DNA of 64,000 nt from Pseudoxanthomonas suwonensis (GCA_003240695.1 QFNC01000005.1:48819-112818); one strand, 5' to 3'. Positions 9,201-17,310 are shown, numbered from the stretch's first letter. Numbers and translations: made by a program. Notes: generated by a model from the sequence alone, not told the origin.

Positions 9201-10062
9201 CACCGAATCCGACAGCATCGACCCGGCCCGGATTCCGCCGCTGGCACTGGATGTGGCCGATGCGCGCTTCGGCAAGGCTGCCCTGGGTCGGGTACGTCTG
9301 CGAACCCGTCCGCTGGCCGGCGGCATGCGCATCGAACAATTGCAGGCCACGGCCACCGGTCAGCGCATCGACATCGCCGGCGACTGGACCGGTCGCGGTC
9401 CGGCCGCGCGCACGCGGCTGGAAGCACACCTGGACAGCCGCGACCTGGGCAGCCTGCTGGCCGGCCTGGGCATGCCGGCCCAGCTGAAGGGCGGCACCGG
9501 CAAGGCCCGGCTGGATGCCGCCTGGCCCGGCGGGCCACAGCAATTCGCCTTGGCCAATCTCAACGGCAATCTCAATCTCGATATTCGTGATGGCCAGCTG
9601 GTCGAGGTGGAACCGGGCGCGGGACGCCTGCTGGGTCTGCTCGGCATCGCCCAGCTGCCGCGCCGGCTGACGCTGGATTTCCGCGACCTGTTCGAAAAAG
9701 GCTTCAGCTTCGACAAGGCCGTAGGCGACATCCGGCTGGGCGATGGACTGGCCAGCAGCGAGAATCTGCAGATCAAGGGACCGGCCGCGGAAATCCGCAT
9801 CCACGGCGCGGCCAATCTGCGCACGCGGCAATTCGACCAGACCATCGACGTCTATCCACGCACCGGCAACCTGCTGACCGTGGCGGGCGCGCTGGCGGGC
9901 GGTCCGGTTGGCGCGGCGATCGGCGCGGCGGCCAATGCGGTCCTGCAGAAACCCATCGGACAGATGACCGCGAAATCCTACCGCGTCACCGGACCGTGGA
10001 AAGACCCGCAGGTGGAGGTGGCAGAGCACCGGCCGCGCCAGGGCGGCAAACCGCCGGGTTGA
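6244..10062 (+). CDS. yhdP: YhdP-family AsmA-like envelope protein
   Basis: 1272 residues with one N-terminal membrane helix (about 17-38, YLFAGAVIAVALVVGGLSQL) and a very long periplasmic part. The order is DUF3971 followed by the AsmA-like C-terminal region, which ends with the hydrophobic VAGALAGGPVGAAIGAAANA near 1218-1240. YhdP, TamB and YdbH form the inner-to-outer-membrane bridges thought to carry phospholipids along a hydrophobic groove. The rng-yhdP order is as in E. coli, with 27 bp between them, so it is probably part of the maf-rng transcript. The start ATG 6244 gives the usual short basic N-terminus before the helix. No frame damage is seen. Confidence 0.9.
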   Translation: MAASWHRRLRLGRRALGYLFAGAVIAVALVVGGLSQLMPWVEAHPDRLAAWLSERAGRPVSFDAVHTRWTRRGPLLQLQGLRVGSAAVGTAVALGDVEMLVSQYAGLLPGRSFTELRLRGLELTLERDAGGRWQVRGLPGQQQTPNDDPLAALEGLGELQVVAAKLSVLAPELGIRAHLPRVNARVQVHGDRVRAGVQAWMRDEAAPMTAVLDIDRRQGDGQAWSQVRQAELGTWRTLLQVAGVQAVEGRGDAQAWLTMHDHRVTRIQVQADVQRLQLQGAPLPGSGAATPASVRFERLNGHLVWHSIDGGWRLDAPQLQIEQAGWSQSLDGLLLAGGQRMALDAKSVDAGPLLAVAALSDRLPADLRRWLLQAKPHAALREVRLAGERDGVLQVQGRIERAGFAAVGDAPGIEGIGGQLLGDIDGASLQLDAPQVTFDWPRGFGVPHQVSLKGNVALWREGAGWRIGTPALRVEGRDYSADARGGLWWQGDGSRPWIDLAAELGPAPVPAAKRFWIRNSMPQPAIDWLDMALVDGTVSNGRAVVSGDLDDWPFDDANGLFHASARLQDTTLRFQHDWPAAEHLDGRVDFVADGFRVTGSAAIAGIPVSRFEAGIPHFNRSVLSVEADGAGDASRLLALLRDSPLRRQYGGSIDHLQASGPAQVQFAMELPLYPGSGGAQIDGAVQLQGARLADPRFDLAFDRVQGKARYSHDGFHAEQLTVLHRGQRGRLSLRAGEAVRDNRQAFEAELQSVVAASTLLERAGDNLAWLKPLITGTSNWTVAVALPKGGGSTSLPSSLQLRSDLVGTRLLLPAPLGKPAATALPSVVDIALPLDDGDLNVALGNRIALRARTRAGQTGIRAVLGSNRVSEAAPASGLIATGSTGQLDALGWAMLATGGSGSKGMPLRSLDITATKLQLIGSTFPATRLKAVPVPAGTAIQFDGTALAGSVLVPDADGAAISGTLQKLHWRTDATAAPVADAATAVTESDSIDPARIPPLALDVADARFGKAALGRVRLRTRPLAGGMRIEQLQATATGQRIDIAGDWTGRGPAARTRLEAHLDSRDLGSLLAGLGMPAQLKGGTGKARLDAAWPGGPQQFALANLNGNLNLDIRDGQLVEVEPGAGRLLGLLGIAQLPRRLTLDFRDLFEKGFSFDKAVGDIRLGDGLASSENLQIKGPAAEIRIHGAANLRTRQFDQTIDVYPRTGNLLTVAGALAGGPVGAAIGAAANAVLQKPIGQMTAKSYRVTGPWKDPQVEVAEHRPRQGGKPPG

Positions 10063-10166
10063 TATCCGCGCTGCGAATGCAAACCTGTGCAGCTTGAAAA
10101 TGAATGCGGCAATGGATCCGCATCATTGGCCTGCGCTTCACGAAACGGAACGGAAATCGCGGAAGA

Positions 10167-10213
10167 CCTAGGGTTATCCCCATGTCGAATGGTATGCGGC
10201 CTAGGGTATGCCC
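10167..10213. repeat. Imperfect direct repeat with CCTAGGG cores
   Basis: Two 14-bp copies, at 10167-10180 (CCTAGGGTTATCCC) and 10200-10213 (CCTAGGGTATGCCC), match at 11 of 14 positions. They are 33 bp apart start to start, about three turns of the helix. They lie 120-170 bp before the LysM gene in an otherwise empty interval, so a regulator binding two sites on one face is possible. I know no named factor for this core. Confidence 0.4.
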
Positions 10214-10227
10214 GGATGTACGCCCCA

Positions 10228-10252
10228 TTCGCATACGCATAGAGTGATTCGC
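10228..10252 (+). promoter_or_regulatory. Perfect PIP-box-like element TTCGC-N15-TTCGC
   Basis: TTCGC at 10228-10232 and again at 10248-10252 with exactly 15 bases between, the consensus bound by HrpX in Xanthomonas. A CAAGAT at 10289-10294 fits the loose -10 form used with such boxes but lies 36 bp away, a little farther than the usual 30-32. About 0.1 such matches would be expected by chance in a window this size, so it may be coincidence. HrpX is not known to exist in this organism. Confidence 0.3.
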
Positions 10253-10335
10253 ACGATCGCGGCATCGTTGATGCCGGGTCGATCCGGACAAGATCGTTTC
10301 TTGATCAACGACTCCACCGACTGCGAGGACAAATC

Positions 10336-11565
10336 ATGAGCATCGAACTCTCCCAATACACTGGTGGCCTGACTGCCCAGTTGCAGGAATCCGCCAACAA
10401 CACCAGCATCACGGAGGCGCAGGCCGGTTTGGCTGCCAACGGCACATCGCCGGCACCGGAAGGCTCCGTGGCTGTGGTGGTTGAGCCGGGCGACACGGTC
10501 AGCGAGATCATGGCCAAGTATGGACTGGACTACAGCAATCCCGCTGATCTGGAGACGTTCTACCGGTTGAATCCCCAGTTTCGTCCGGGGAGCGCGGAAG
10601 GGCGCGATGAAAACCTGATCTACATCGAAGAAGTGATCTACATGCCCGATCCGGACGCGGCCCCGCCGGTTGACGGCCCCGTCGACCAGTCCTCTACCCG
10701 GACAGAACCGCAAACACAGGCCGAAGCTGCACAGGCCACCGATCAGGCCATCGCCGATCTGGAGCAGGCCGAGAATGCCGACTATCCACCAGGTCTGGAG
10801 CACGAACAAAACGCTGCCGTCAGTCAGGCTCGCACTGACGCGTACGAGGCGGTCGAAACCGAGATCGAAACCGGTCTGGATGAATTCATGGCAGCGCATC
10901 CGGATGCGACTCCGGAGGAAATCACGGCAGAAGCCGATCGACTGCGGCACCAGATCCAGGGACGCAGTACGACGGCCGCCGGCCTGGACGATACCTCGAT
11001 GGAATATCACACCCAGCAGGCTGTGAACAGTGCATCGGCCGATCAGCACGGCGTGGATCTCGACACGGTTGCGCCGGGTACGCAGATCAACGATGGTCCC
11101 TATACCGAGACCAGCGGCCCGTTCCAGCCGAATTCGCGTGTGGAGCTGCGCGATGGCACCTATATCCAGACCGACGAGAACGGCTATCCGGATACCGATA
11201 CCGATAACAATGGCGTGGCCGATCCCGTCAGCTCTGCACAAGCCGGGTCGAACACGGATGCGGCGGCACAAGACCTCGAAGCTGCGCAGAACATGAATGT
11301 CCCTCCCGATCTGCAACACGAGAAGGACGCGGCCATTGCCGAAGCCACCAATCAGTTGGGTAATGCGGTCCAGCAGGAAGTGGAAGTGGGACTGCGCGAA
11401 TTCATCGCCGCCAATCCTGATGCGACGCGCGAAGAAATCGAGGCCCACGCCGATCAGCTCATGCATGCCATCTTGGGGCGCGAGGGCAACGGCGTGATTA
11501 CCGAAGCACAAGCGCAAGCCCGCAGCGAAATGGCCGTGGAAAACGTGATCGGCAGCGAGGACTGA
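10336..11565 (+). CDS. Acidic LysM-containing protein with an internal duplication
   Basis: 409 residues, strongly acidic, no signal peptide and no membrane helix. ATG 10336 follows GAGGA at 10324-10328. Residues about 46-104 form a LysM-like module (VVVEPGDTVSEIMAKYGL ... LIYIEEVIYMP), a peptidoglycan- or chitin-binding fold. Residues 138-233 and 310-404 are two copies of one unit: compare GLDEFMAAHPDATPEEI with GLREFIAANPDATREEI, each preceded by a PP-LxHE-AA pattern. Between them DTDTDNNGVAD (286-296) resembles a calcium-binding loop. The product could be an exported protein lacking a Sec signal, or cytoplasmic. It has no XVIPCD. Function unknown. Confidence 0.8.
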   Translation: MSIELSQYTGGLTAQLQESANNTSITEAQAGLAANGTSPAPEGSVAVVVEPGDTVSEIMAKYGLDYSNPADLETFYRLNPQFRPGSAEGRDENLIYIEEVIYMPDPDAAPPVDGPVDQSSTRTEPQTQAEAAQATDQAIADLEQAENADYPPGLEHEQNAAVSQARTDAYEAVETEIETGLDEFMAAHPDATPEEITAEADRLRHQIQGRSTTAAGLDDTSMEYHTQQAVNSASADQHGVDLDTVAPGTQINDGPYTETSGPFQPNSRVELRDGTYIQTDENGYPDTDTDNNGVADPVSSAQAGSNTDAAAQDLEAAQNMNVPPDLQHEKDAAIAEATNQLGNAVQQEVEVGLREFIAANPDATREEIEAHADQLMHAILGREGNGVITEAQAQARSEMAVENVIGSED

Positions 11566-11614
11566 TCGCCTTTCCGGCATGGACGGGTACCGTTGCGTTG
11601 CCAGCGGTGACCCG

Positions 11615-12724
11615 TCACCAATGCAGTTGCAGCAGCAGGCCGATGCTGCGTTCGCGCAGATCGACCGGATCGGCACGTTCGTGCGCCGACTGATATTGCA
11701 GGATCAGTTTCCAGTGCCTGCCCCAGTCGCGGTTCAGGGCGATGGCCCACTCGGACCTGCTCGTCCCGCCCGGTTCTTCGTCGCGTTGCTGCAGGTGCGC
11801 ATGCCGCAAGCCCAATTGCCAGCGGCCCCGGTCCGGATCGCGCGGGTCGGGTGTCCGCGCAAGCCCGGCCGCATGCCCCCAGGGTTGCCCATCCAGATTC
11901 CAGGTGACGCTGCTTGAGCAGCCGCGCAGATCGTCGACTGGCGTCGTCGCGTGACTGCCGGTCCGGAGACATTCCATCTGCAGTTTCATGTTGCGATGCA
12001 GCCACACCACTTCCAGCCCGGTCAGGCGCGTGCGCGATCGCGCCGTGCCGGACGCAGCCGCTTCGATGGCATCGCCGTCGATCATGGGCCAGGCAGATAC
12101 TGAAACGAGATGCGCCTTCGACAGCCCGACGTGCAGCACGTCCCGCGTCCCGCGCCAAGGTACCCAGACGGCACGCACCAGTCGCCCGGACGATGCAGGG
12201 ACGCTGCGATCCAGATCGCCATGGAACCGGCCGATCGACACGTGCCAGTTCGTCCCGTGATGCAGATACCCAGCGCCGATACGTCGCGACAGTGCGAAGG
12301 TGTCTGCAACCACCGTCTTGCCGATGAAGGCGCGCTCGCGGGTCGATTCCAGTTCTTCCAGCACCTGGAACGGCTTGAACTGCCCGAGCAGGAATTGATG
12401 CCGTTCATCCTCGCCAGTGGATAGGCGGATGCGGACATCCTGCCATTGGCGCTCGCGCAGCTCGTAGCCGGCGGCCCAGTCGCCGTGACGGCCGAGTGGA
12501 CCTTCCACACCCAATTCGAGCCGTGTCAGATCACCATCAAGTGTTCGCGTGGCAGCCTGCGTGCCGGGCGTCGTGGATGTCGCATGCTCGGCGTGGACAT
12601 GCACCAGACCCGTGAACGAAATGCCGGATCCGGGCAACGCAGATGAATCAGGCGCCGCTGCGGAAACCGGGGCGGCCGTGGCGAGGCAGGTGACGCAATG
12701 CCACAGCAGGGTGGTCACGGTCAT
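11615..12724 (-). CDS. Porin O/P-like outer-membrane protein
   Basis: 369 residues with an N-terminal signal peptide (WHCVTCLATAAPVSA-AAPD). Many alternating strands end in LLLQLHW, whose terminal aromatic residue is typical of outer-membrane beta-barrels. GQFKPFQVLEELESTRERAF, RRIGAGYLHHGTNWHVSIG and FHGDLD match the phosphate-selective porin OprO/OprP family pattern. OprP takes up phosphate or polyphosphate through the outer membrane. The substrate here is not shown, because the arginine ladder cannot be checked by eye. It lies 84 bp downstream of nth on the same strand but probably has its own signal. No Shine-Dalgarno is obvious at ATG 12724. Confidence 0.75.
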   Translation of the reverse strand: MTVTTLLWHCVTCLATAAPVSAAAPDSSALPGSGISFTGLVHVHAEHATSTTPGTQAATRTLDGDLTRLELGVEGPLGRHGDWAAGYELRERQWQDVRIRLSTGEDERHQFLLGQFKPFQVLEELESTRERAFIGKTVVADTFALSRRIGAGYLHHGTNWHVSIGRFHGDLDRSVPASSGRLVRAVWVPWRGTRDVLHVGLSKAHLVSVSAWPMIDGDAIEAAASGTARSRTRLTGLEVVWLHRNMKLQMECLRTGSHATTPVDDLRGCSSSVTWNLDGQPWGHAAGLARTPDPRDPDRGRWQLGLRHAHLQQRDEEPGGTSRSEWAIALNRDWGRHWKLILQYQSAHERADPVDLRERSIGLLLQLHW

Positions 12725-12808
12725 GGAGACAATTGCATTTGGCCTGTGTGATTGTGTCCATTTTATGACAATTCCGAGACAGGCCGGATCGAGCGCCGAA
12801 GGTCTGGA

Positions 12809-13480
12809 TCAAGCAGCGTCGCGCTTGTCTGGATACAGACACAGATCGCGCAGCACGCAATGGCCGCAGTCCGGCTTGCGTGCCTTGCACACGTAGCGTC
12901 CGTGCAGGATCAGCCAGTGATGGGCGTGCAGGCGAAAGCGTGCCGGGACCACCTGCAGCAGAGCATCCTCCACCGCGCGCACGGTGGCGCCCGGTGCCAG
13001 GCCGGTGCGATTGGCCACCCGGAAGATGTGCGTGTCCACGGCGATGGTGTCGTGGCCGAAGGCAGTGTTCAGCACCACGTTGGCGGTCTTGCGGCCCACG
13101 CCCGGCAGCGCTTCCAGTGCGGCGCGATCCTCCGGCACCGTGCCATCGTGGCGGTCCAGCAACTGCCGCGACAGCGCGATCACGTTCGCCGCCTTGGTGT
13201 TGAACAGACCGATGCGGGCGATATGCTGCTTCAACCCGGCTTCGCCCAGCTGCACCATGGTCTGTGGCGTGGGCGCGACCGCAAACAGGGTGCGGGTGGC
13301 GCGGTTCACGCTGGCGTCGGTGGCCTGCGCCGACAGCGCCACGGCCACCAGCAGCTGGTAGGTACTGCCGTAGTGCAATTCGGTGGTCGGCTCCGGATCC
13401 GCCGCTTGCAGCCGCTCGAACAGTGTCTGCACGGCTTTTTTCGACAATCGCGATGGGGAGCGGCGGGGGGGGCTGGCCAT
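12809..13480 (-). CDS. nth: Endonuclease III
   Basis: 223 residues, a bifunctional DNA glycosylase/AP lyase that removes oxidised pyrimidines in base-excision repair. The helix-hairpin-helix LPGVGRKTANVV (125-136) carries the catalytic Lys131, and AVDTHIFRV holds the catalytic Asp149. The C-terminal cysteines follow the C-x6-C-x2-C-x5-C spacing of the [4Fe-4S] cluster at 198-214. The ATG at 13480 overlaps the TGA of the upstream small gene by four bases (ATGA), so nth is translated with it. The N-terminal 15 residues are basic and poorly conserved. Confidence 0.96.
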   Translation of the reverse strand: MASPPRRSPSRLSKKAVQTLFERLQAADPEPTTELHYGSTYQLLVAVALSAQATDASVNRATRTLFAVAPTPQTMVQLGEAGLKQHIARIGLFNTKAANVIALSRQLLDRHDGTVPEDRAALEALPGVGRKTANVVLNTAFGHDTIAVDTHIFRVANRTGLAPGATVRAVEDALLQVVPARFRLHAHHWLILHGRYVCKARKPDCGHCVLRDLCLYPDKRDAA

Positions 13481-13854
13481 CAATCCGCTTCCCGCTTCGC
13501 GGCGGCACGTGCCTGCGCGCGTGCCAGTGCTGCAGCGGCCGCGGGTGGCAATGCAGGGGATGCTGCAGCCTTGCGTTGGCGCTGCAGCGCACGCATCTGC
13601 AAGCGCGCATTGCGTTCGCGGTGGCGTTCGCGCGCGGCCAGCGCGGTCATGAGAGCGCGTTGCGTCTGATGCAGCCGCTGCGCGGCCGCCGCATCCAGCC
13701 CGGCGGCTTCGGCGCAGGCATCGCAGGCCGGCCAGTCGAGCATGCCGGCCTGCAGGGCGGCATCGATGTCGTCGCGCTGCAGGGCGGCCCTCAGAGCGGT
13801 CGGATCGACGGCCTGCATGACATCGTGATGGATGGCGCAGCCGCTCACGGGCAA
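13480..13854 (-). CDS. Small Ala/Arg-rich hypothetical protein upstream of nth
   Basis: About 120 residues. The first half holds the pattern DWPACDACAEAAGL, which may bind a metal or form a disulfide. The second half is a long Ala/Arg/Gln-rich helix, probably a coiled coil, ending basic. I do not recognise a named family. Start choice is open: the frame begins with TTG at 13854, three bases after the enoyl-CoA hydratase stop, with GTG at 13848 and ATG at 13818 as alternatives. None has a clear Shine-Dalgarno, which fits translational coupling. The 3' end overlaps nth by ATGA, so it belongs to the hydratase-nth operon. Confidence 0.65.
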   Translation of the reverse strand: MPVSGCAIHHDVMQAVDPTALRAALQRDDIDAALQAGMLDWPACDACAEAAGLDAAAAQRLHQTQRALMTALAARERHRERNARLQMRALQRQRKAAASPALPPAAAAALARAQARAAAKREAD

Positions 13855-13857
13855 CGC

Positions 13858-14655
13858 TCAGCGTCCGGTGAATGCCGGCGTGCGCTTCTGCAGGAAGGCC
13901 TGGGTGCCTTCGCGCATGTCCTCGGTGGAAAACACCAGACCGAATTGCGCCGATTCGTATTCCAGCGCTTCTTCCATGCCGCAGTCGGCACCGATGTTCA
14001 CGCAGTCGATCATCCCGCGCAGCGCCAGCGGTGCGGACTTCGCCAATTGCCGTGCGATGGCTTGCGTGGCCTCGGCCAGTTCCGCGGCCGGCACTACCCG
14101 GTTCACCACGCCCAGCGCCAGGGCGCGTTCGGCGCTGATCGGTGTGCCCAGCAGGCACAATTCCAGCGCGACGGCGCGACCGGCCAGCCGCAGCAGGCGC
14201 TGGCTGCCGCCGAATCCGGGAATCAGCCCCAGGTTGATCTCCGGCTGTCCCAGTTTCGCCGTGTCCGCCGCGACGCGCAGATGGCAGCACATCGCCAGTT
14301 CCAGCCCGCCGCCCAGGGCGAAACCGTTCACCATGGCGATGACCGGCTTGGGCATCTTTTCCACCCGTCGCATCATGCGCTGGCCGCGCAGGGAGAAGTC
14401 GCGCGCCTGTGCCGGCGTGAGTGCTGCCATCTCGCCGATGTCGGCGCCCGCAACGAAGGCCTTGCCGCCCGCACCGGTCAGCACGATCACGCGCACGCTG
14501 TCATCCACTGCAGCGGCATCGAATGCGGCGTGCAGGGCATCCAGGGTGCGGCTGTCCAGTGCGTTCAGCTTGTCCGGGCGGTTGACGGTGAGGGTGCGGA
14601 TGCCGTCCGCATCGCTGCGGGTCAACGGATTGGGGTGCGTATCGGCGGAAGTCAT
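13858..14655 (-). CDS. Enoyl-CoA hydratase/isomerase family protein
   Basis: 265-residue crotonase-fold enzyme. The CoA-binding and oxyanion-hole segments are present (KAFVAGADIGEMAAL and VNGFALGGGLELAMCC), and the two catalytic glutamates of true hydratases are in GGGLELA and GQPEINLGL. This fits an enoyl-CoA hydratase adding water across 2-trans-enoyl-CoA in fatty-acid beta-oxidation. The exact substrate is not shown. The gene is first of a minus-strand operon with the small unknown and nth and is divergent from the FKBP gene. The 178-bp gap between them should hold both promoters (TATCCT at 14742-14747 is a possible -10). Confidence 0.87.
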   Translation of the reverse strand: MTSADTHPNPLTRSDADGIRTLTVNRPDKLNALDSRTLDALHAAFDAAAVDDSVRVIVLTGAGGKAFVAGADIGEMAALTPAQARDFSLRGQRMMRRVEKMPKPVIAMVNGFALGGGLELAMCCHLRVAADTAKLGQPEINLGLIPGFGGSQRLLRLAGRAVALELCLLGTPISAERALALGVVNRVVPAAELAEATQAIARQLAKSAPLALRGMIDCVNIGADCGMEEALEYESAQFGLVFSTEDMREGTQAFLQKRTPAFTGR

Positions 14656-14833
14656 GCTGATCCTGACTGGGAAATGACGGGGAACCTGTGCGCCCCGGCC
14701 CTGTCTGTATGGCGTCAGTGGCGGTTAAGCGCTGGCGCCATTATCCTATCGCGTTGCTCGTGGCAGCCGGTTCCGCAGCCGGCGCGCGCTTCCCGCACGA
14801 ATCCGATCCATCCCCTCTGGAGAATCCCGCCCC

Positions 14834-15535
14834 ATGAAGTTGCGTTTGCTCGCCGTCGCGCTGACGGCATTGACCCTGACGGCCGGTGCCGCCAGCGCCC
14901 AGGACACCAGCTCGGACAAGGGCAAGCTGAGCTACGCCTTCGGCTACGACCTTGGCCGCAACCTGGCCGAAAGCGGCGAGCCGGTGGACATCAACACCGT
15001 GATCAAGGCCGTGCAGGACGGCTATGCCAAGAAACAGCCCACCGTGCCGGTGGAGCAGCTGCGCAGCACGGTCGAGGCCTGGCAGAAGCGGCAGATGGCC
15101 AAGGCCAAGGCCGAGTTCGACAAGGCCGCGTCCGACAACAAGACCAAGAGCGACCAGTTCCTCGCCCAGAACAAGGCCAAGCCCGGCGTGAAGGTGTTGC
15201 CCAGCGGCGTGCAGTACCGCATCCTCGAAACCGGTAACGGCGCCAAGCCCACCCAGAACAGCGACGTGCAGCTCCAGTACAAGGGCAGCCTGAGCGATGG
15301 CCGCACTTTCCTGGACACCAGCGCGGCCCCGCAGGGCCAGCAGGCCGGTCCGGTCAACCTGAAGGTCAGTGCGATTCCACTGGTGGGCCTGCGCGAAGCG
15401 CTGACCCAGATGCCGGCCGGTTCGCGCTGGGAAGTGGTGTTGCCGGCCGACAAGGCCTACGGCGCCACCCCGCAGTCGCCGATCGGTCCGAACCAGGCTG
15501 TGGTGTTCGACGTCAAGCTGATCAGCGTGAAGTGA
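14834..15535 (+). CDS. FKBP-type peptidyl-prolyl cis-trans isomerase, exported
   Basis: 233 residues, start ATG 14834 after GGAG at 14819-14822. A signal peptide (MKLRLLAVALTALTLTAGAA, cleaving near ASA-QD) directs it to the periplasm. Residues about 25-125 form the helical dimerisation domain seen in Mip/FkpA (KLSYAFGYDLGRNLAE). Residues about 128-233 form the FKBP domain, with VQLQYKGSLSDGRTFLDTS and the C-terminal QAVVFDVKLISVK. It is expected to speed proline isomerisation and help folding of envelope proteins. The FKBP core is close to consensus, but the usual GWTE-like segment reads VVGLREAL-type (IPLVGLREALTQMPAG), so catalytic strength is uncertain. Confidence 0.9.
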   Translation: MKLRLLAVALTALTLTAGAASAQDTSSDKGKLSYAFGYDLGRNLAESGEPVDINTVIKAVQDGYAKKQPTVPVEQLRSTVEAWQKRQMAKAKAEFDKAASDNKTKSDQFLAQNKAKPGVKVLPSGVQYRILETGNGAKPTQNSDVQLQYKGSLSDGRTFLDTSAAPQGQQAGPVNLKVSAIPLVGLREALTQMPAGSRWEVVLPADKAYGATPQSPIGPNQAVVFDVKLISVK

Positions 15536-15617
15536 TCTTGCCTGTCCCGGCTGCCGTTCCGGCAGTCGGTGTCCGCGATGCCGGCCATGTGCCGGCATCG
15601 TCGTTTCGGAACCGGTG

Positions 15618-16460
15618 ATGCCCGACTCCTCATCCCGCAGTTCATCCCCCTGCGTGGGCATCTGCACCATGCTGGATGGCCGCTGCCTGGGCTGTGCCCG
15701 CAGCCTGGACGAAATCGCCGGCTGGGGCCGCCTGGATGAAGCAGAGCGCCTGCGCATCATCACCGACGTGCTGCCGCAGCGCCTGCCGCGTCAACAGGAT
15801 TGGCAGCTGCTGGATCGCATCGCCATCGAAAAGGCCTTGCATCCCCTGCACCGTCCACCGACCGGGCAGGCTTGGAATCACCAGGAGCTGGCCGATCTGC
15901 TGCCCGATGGCAATCAACGCCAGGCCGCAGTGCTGCTGGGGTTGGTGCAACGGCCGCACGGCATCAGCGTGCTGCTGACCCGCCGCAGCGACCAACTGCG
16001 CCAGCACGGCGGACAGGTGAGTTTTCCCGGTGGCGGCATTGATGCCGACGATGTCGATCCGGTGGCCGCCGCACTGCGCGAGGCGCACGAGGAAATCGGT
16101 CTGCAGCCGAGTCAGGCGCGACCGCTGGGATTCCTCGATCCGCTGCTCACCATCAGCGGCTTTCGCGTGCTGCCGGTTGTGGCGTGGCTGGATGCGGACT
16201 TCGTGCCGGTTCCCGACCCGGTCGAAGTGGCCGACACGTTCGAAGTGCCGCTGGCCGACCTGATGGCGCCGCAGCATCTGCGCGGGCTGCAGATGACGCT
16301 GCACGGCCGTCGTCGCACCGTGCTGGAATACGTCGGCGACTGGACCCCGCACCGCATCTGGGGCGTGACCGCGGCGATCCTGCTGGATTTCCGCTTGCGC
16401 TTGCAGCAATCATCGGCATTCCGCCCGACCGGAGGACCGCCATGCCGTACACCACCCTGA
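15618..16460 (+). CDS. DUF1289-Nudix fusion, probable CoA pyrophosphatase
   Basis: 280 residues from ATG 15618. Residues 12-45 (PCVGICTMLDGRCLGCARSL) are a DUF1289 unit with four cysteines and the following EIAGWGRLDEAER. DUF1289 is a small probable metal-binding module usually found as a separate protein. From about 85 the protein is a NudL-type Nudix hydrolase with LLTRRSDQLRQHGGQVSFPG and the box REAHEEIGL, the signature of CoA pyrophosphatases that cleave CoA to 4'-phosphopantetheine and 3',5'-ADP. The 3' end overlaps the sulfurtransferase gene by 19 bp. The fusion order DUF1289-Nudix is plainly in one uninterrupted frame. Confidence 0.88.
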   Translation: MPDSSSRSSSPCVGICTMLDGRCLGCARSLDEIAGWGRLDEAERLRIITDVLPQRLPRQQDWQLLDRIAIEKALHPLHRPPTGQAWNHQELADLLPDGNQRQAAVLLGLVQRPHGISVLLTRRSDQLRQHGGQVSFPGGGIDADDVDPVAAALREAHEEIGLQPSQARPLGFLDPLLTISGFRVLPVVAWLDADFVPVPDPVEVADTFEVPLADLMAPQHLRGLQMTLHGRRRTVLEYVGDWTPHRIWGVTAAILLDFRLRLQQSSAFRPTGGPPCRTPP

Positions 16461-17308
16461 TCAGCGTGTTGCAACTGGCCGGGATGCTGCACGATCCGGC
16501 ACTGGTAGTGATGGATTGCCGCTTCAGTCTGGCGGCGTTGCCGGAGGGAGGCCCGGATGCGGGTCGCCGCCAGTATCGGCAAGGGCACATTCCCGGTGCG
16601 CGTTATGCACATCTGGAAGACGACCTGTCGGACATGCGCGTGCGTGGCGCCGGACGCCATCCCTGGCCCGATGCGGCCGCTTTCGCGCAGTGGCTGGGTG
16701 CTGCGGGCATCGGCACGGACACGCAAGTGGTGGCCTACGATGCCGGCGATGGTGCGTTTGCCGCGCGCCTGTGGTGCCTGCTGCAGCTGTTCGGGCACCG
16801 CGCCGTGGCGGTGCTGGATGGCGGCTTTGCGGCCTGGACGGCCGCAGGGCAACCCGTCGAATCCGGTGACGGGCCTCCACCGAATGCCGACGCCTCTGCG
16901 TATCCCGGACAGTTCGATCACCGCCGCATCGTCGATGCTGACGGGGTGCGCGCAGCACTGCAGCGCGGCGACGTGCTACTGGATGCACGGGCCGCCGAAC
17001 GCTTCCGTGGCACCTTGGAACCCATCGACGCGGTGGCCGGTCACGTGCCCGGCGCGGTCAATCGGCCCTACAGCCTGAATCTGGCCGATGGCCGCTTCCG
17101 GTCCGCAGACGAGTTGGAAGCCGCGTTTTCGACCCTGCTGGCCGGTCGCCAGCCGCAGCATGCCATCGTGATGTGCGGATCGGGCGTCACCGCCTGCCAT
17201 CACCTGCTGGCGATGGCGCATGCCGGTCTGGAAGGAGCGCGTCTGTACGCGGGATCGTGGAGTGGCTGGATCAGCGACCCGTCGCGCCCCATCGCCACCG
17301 GCGATTGA
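16442..17308 (+). CDS. Thiosulfate/3-mercaptopyruvate sulfurtransferase
   Basis: 288 residues, two tandem rhodanese domains (about 1-135 and 150-288). The second has the active-site loop CGSGVTACH, where the cysteine carries the persulfide. CGSGVTA is typical of 3-mercaptopyruvate sulfurtransferases rather than classical thiosulfate rhodaneses. The first domain has VVMDCRFSL, QGHIPGARYAHLEDDLS and VAYDAGDGAFAARLWCLL and lacks the catalytic cysteine, as usual. ATG 16442 lies in the end of the Nudix gene and is preceded by a strong GGAGG at 16431-16435, so the two are co-transcribed. Confidence 0.9.
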   Translation: MPYTTLISVLQLAGMLHDPALVVMDCRFSLAALPEGGPDAGRRQYRQGHIPGARYAHLEDDLSDMRVRGAGRHPWPDAAAFAQWLGAAGIGTDTQVVAYDAGDGAFAARLWCLLQLFGHRAVAVLDGGFAAWTAAGQPVESGDGPPPNADASAYPGQFDHRRIVDADGVRAALQRGDVLLDARAAERFRGTLEPIDAVAGHVPGAVNRPYSLNLADGRFRSADELEAAFSTLLAGRQPQHAIVMCGSGVTACHHLLAMAHAGLEGARLYAGSWSGWISDPSRPIATGD

Positions 17309-17310
17309 TC

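Noticed and set aside
10336..11565. LysM protein as another XVIPCD effector
   Set aside because: Its C-terminus is the second copy of an internal repeat and lacks the XVIPCD blocks; no lipoprotein gene is adjacent.
13264..15237. 657-codon plus-strand frame opposite nth and the enoyl-CoA hydratase
   Set aside because: Shadow of the minus-strand operon, and it runs into the FKBP gene in the wrong frame.
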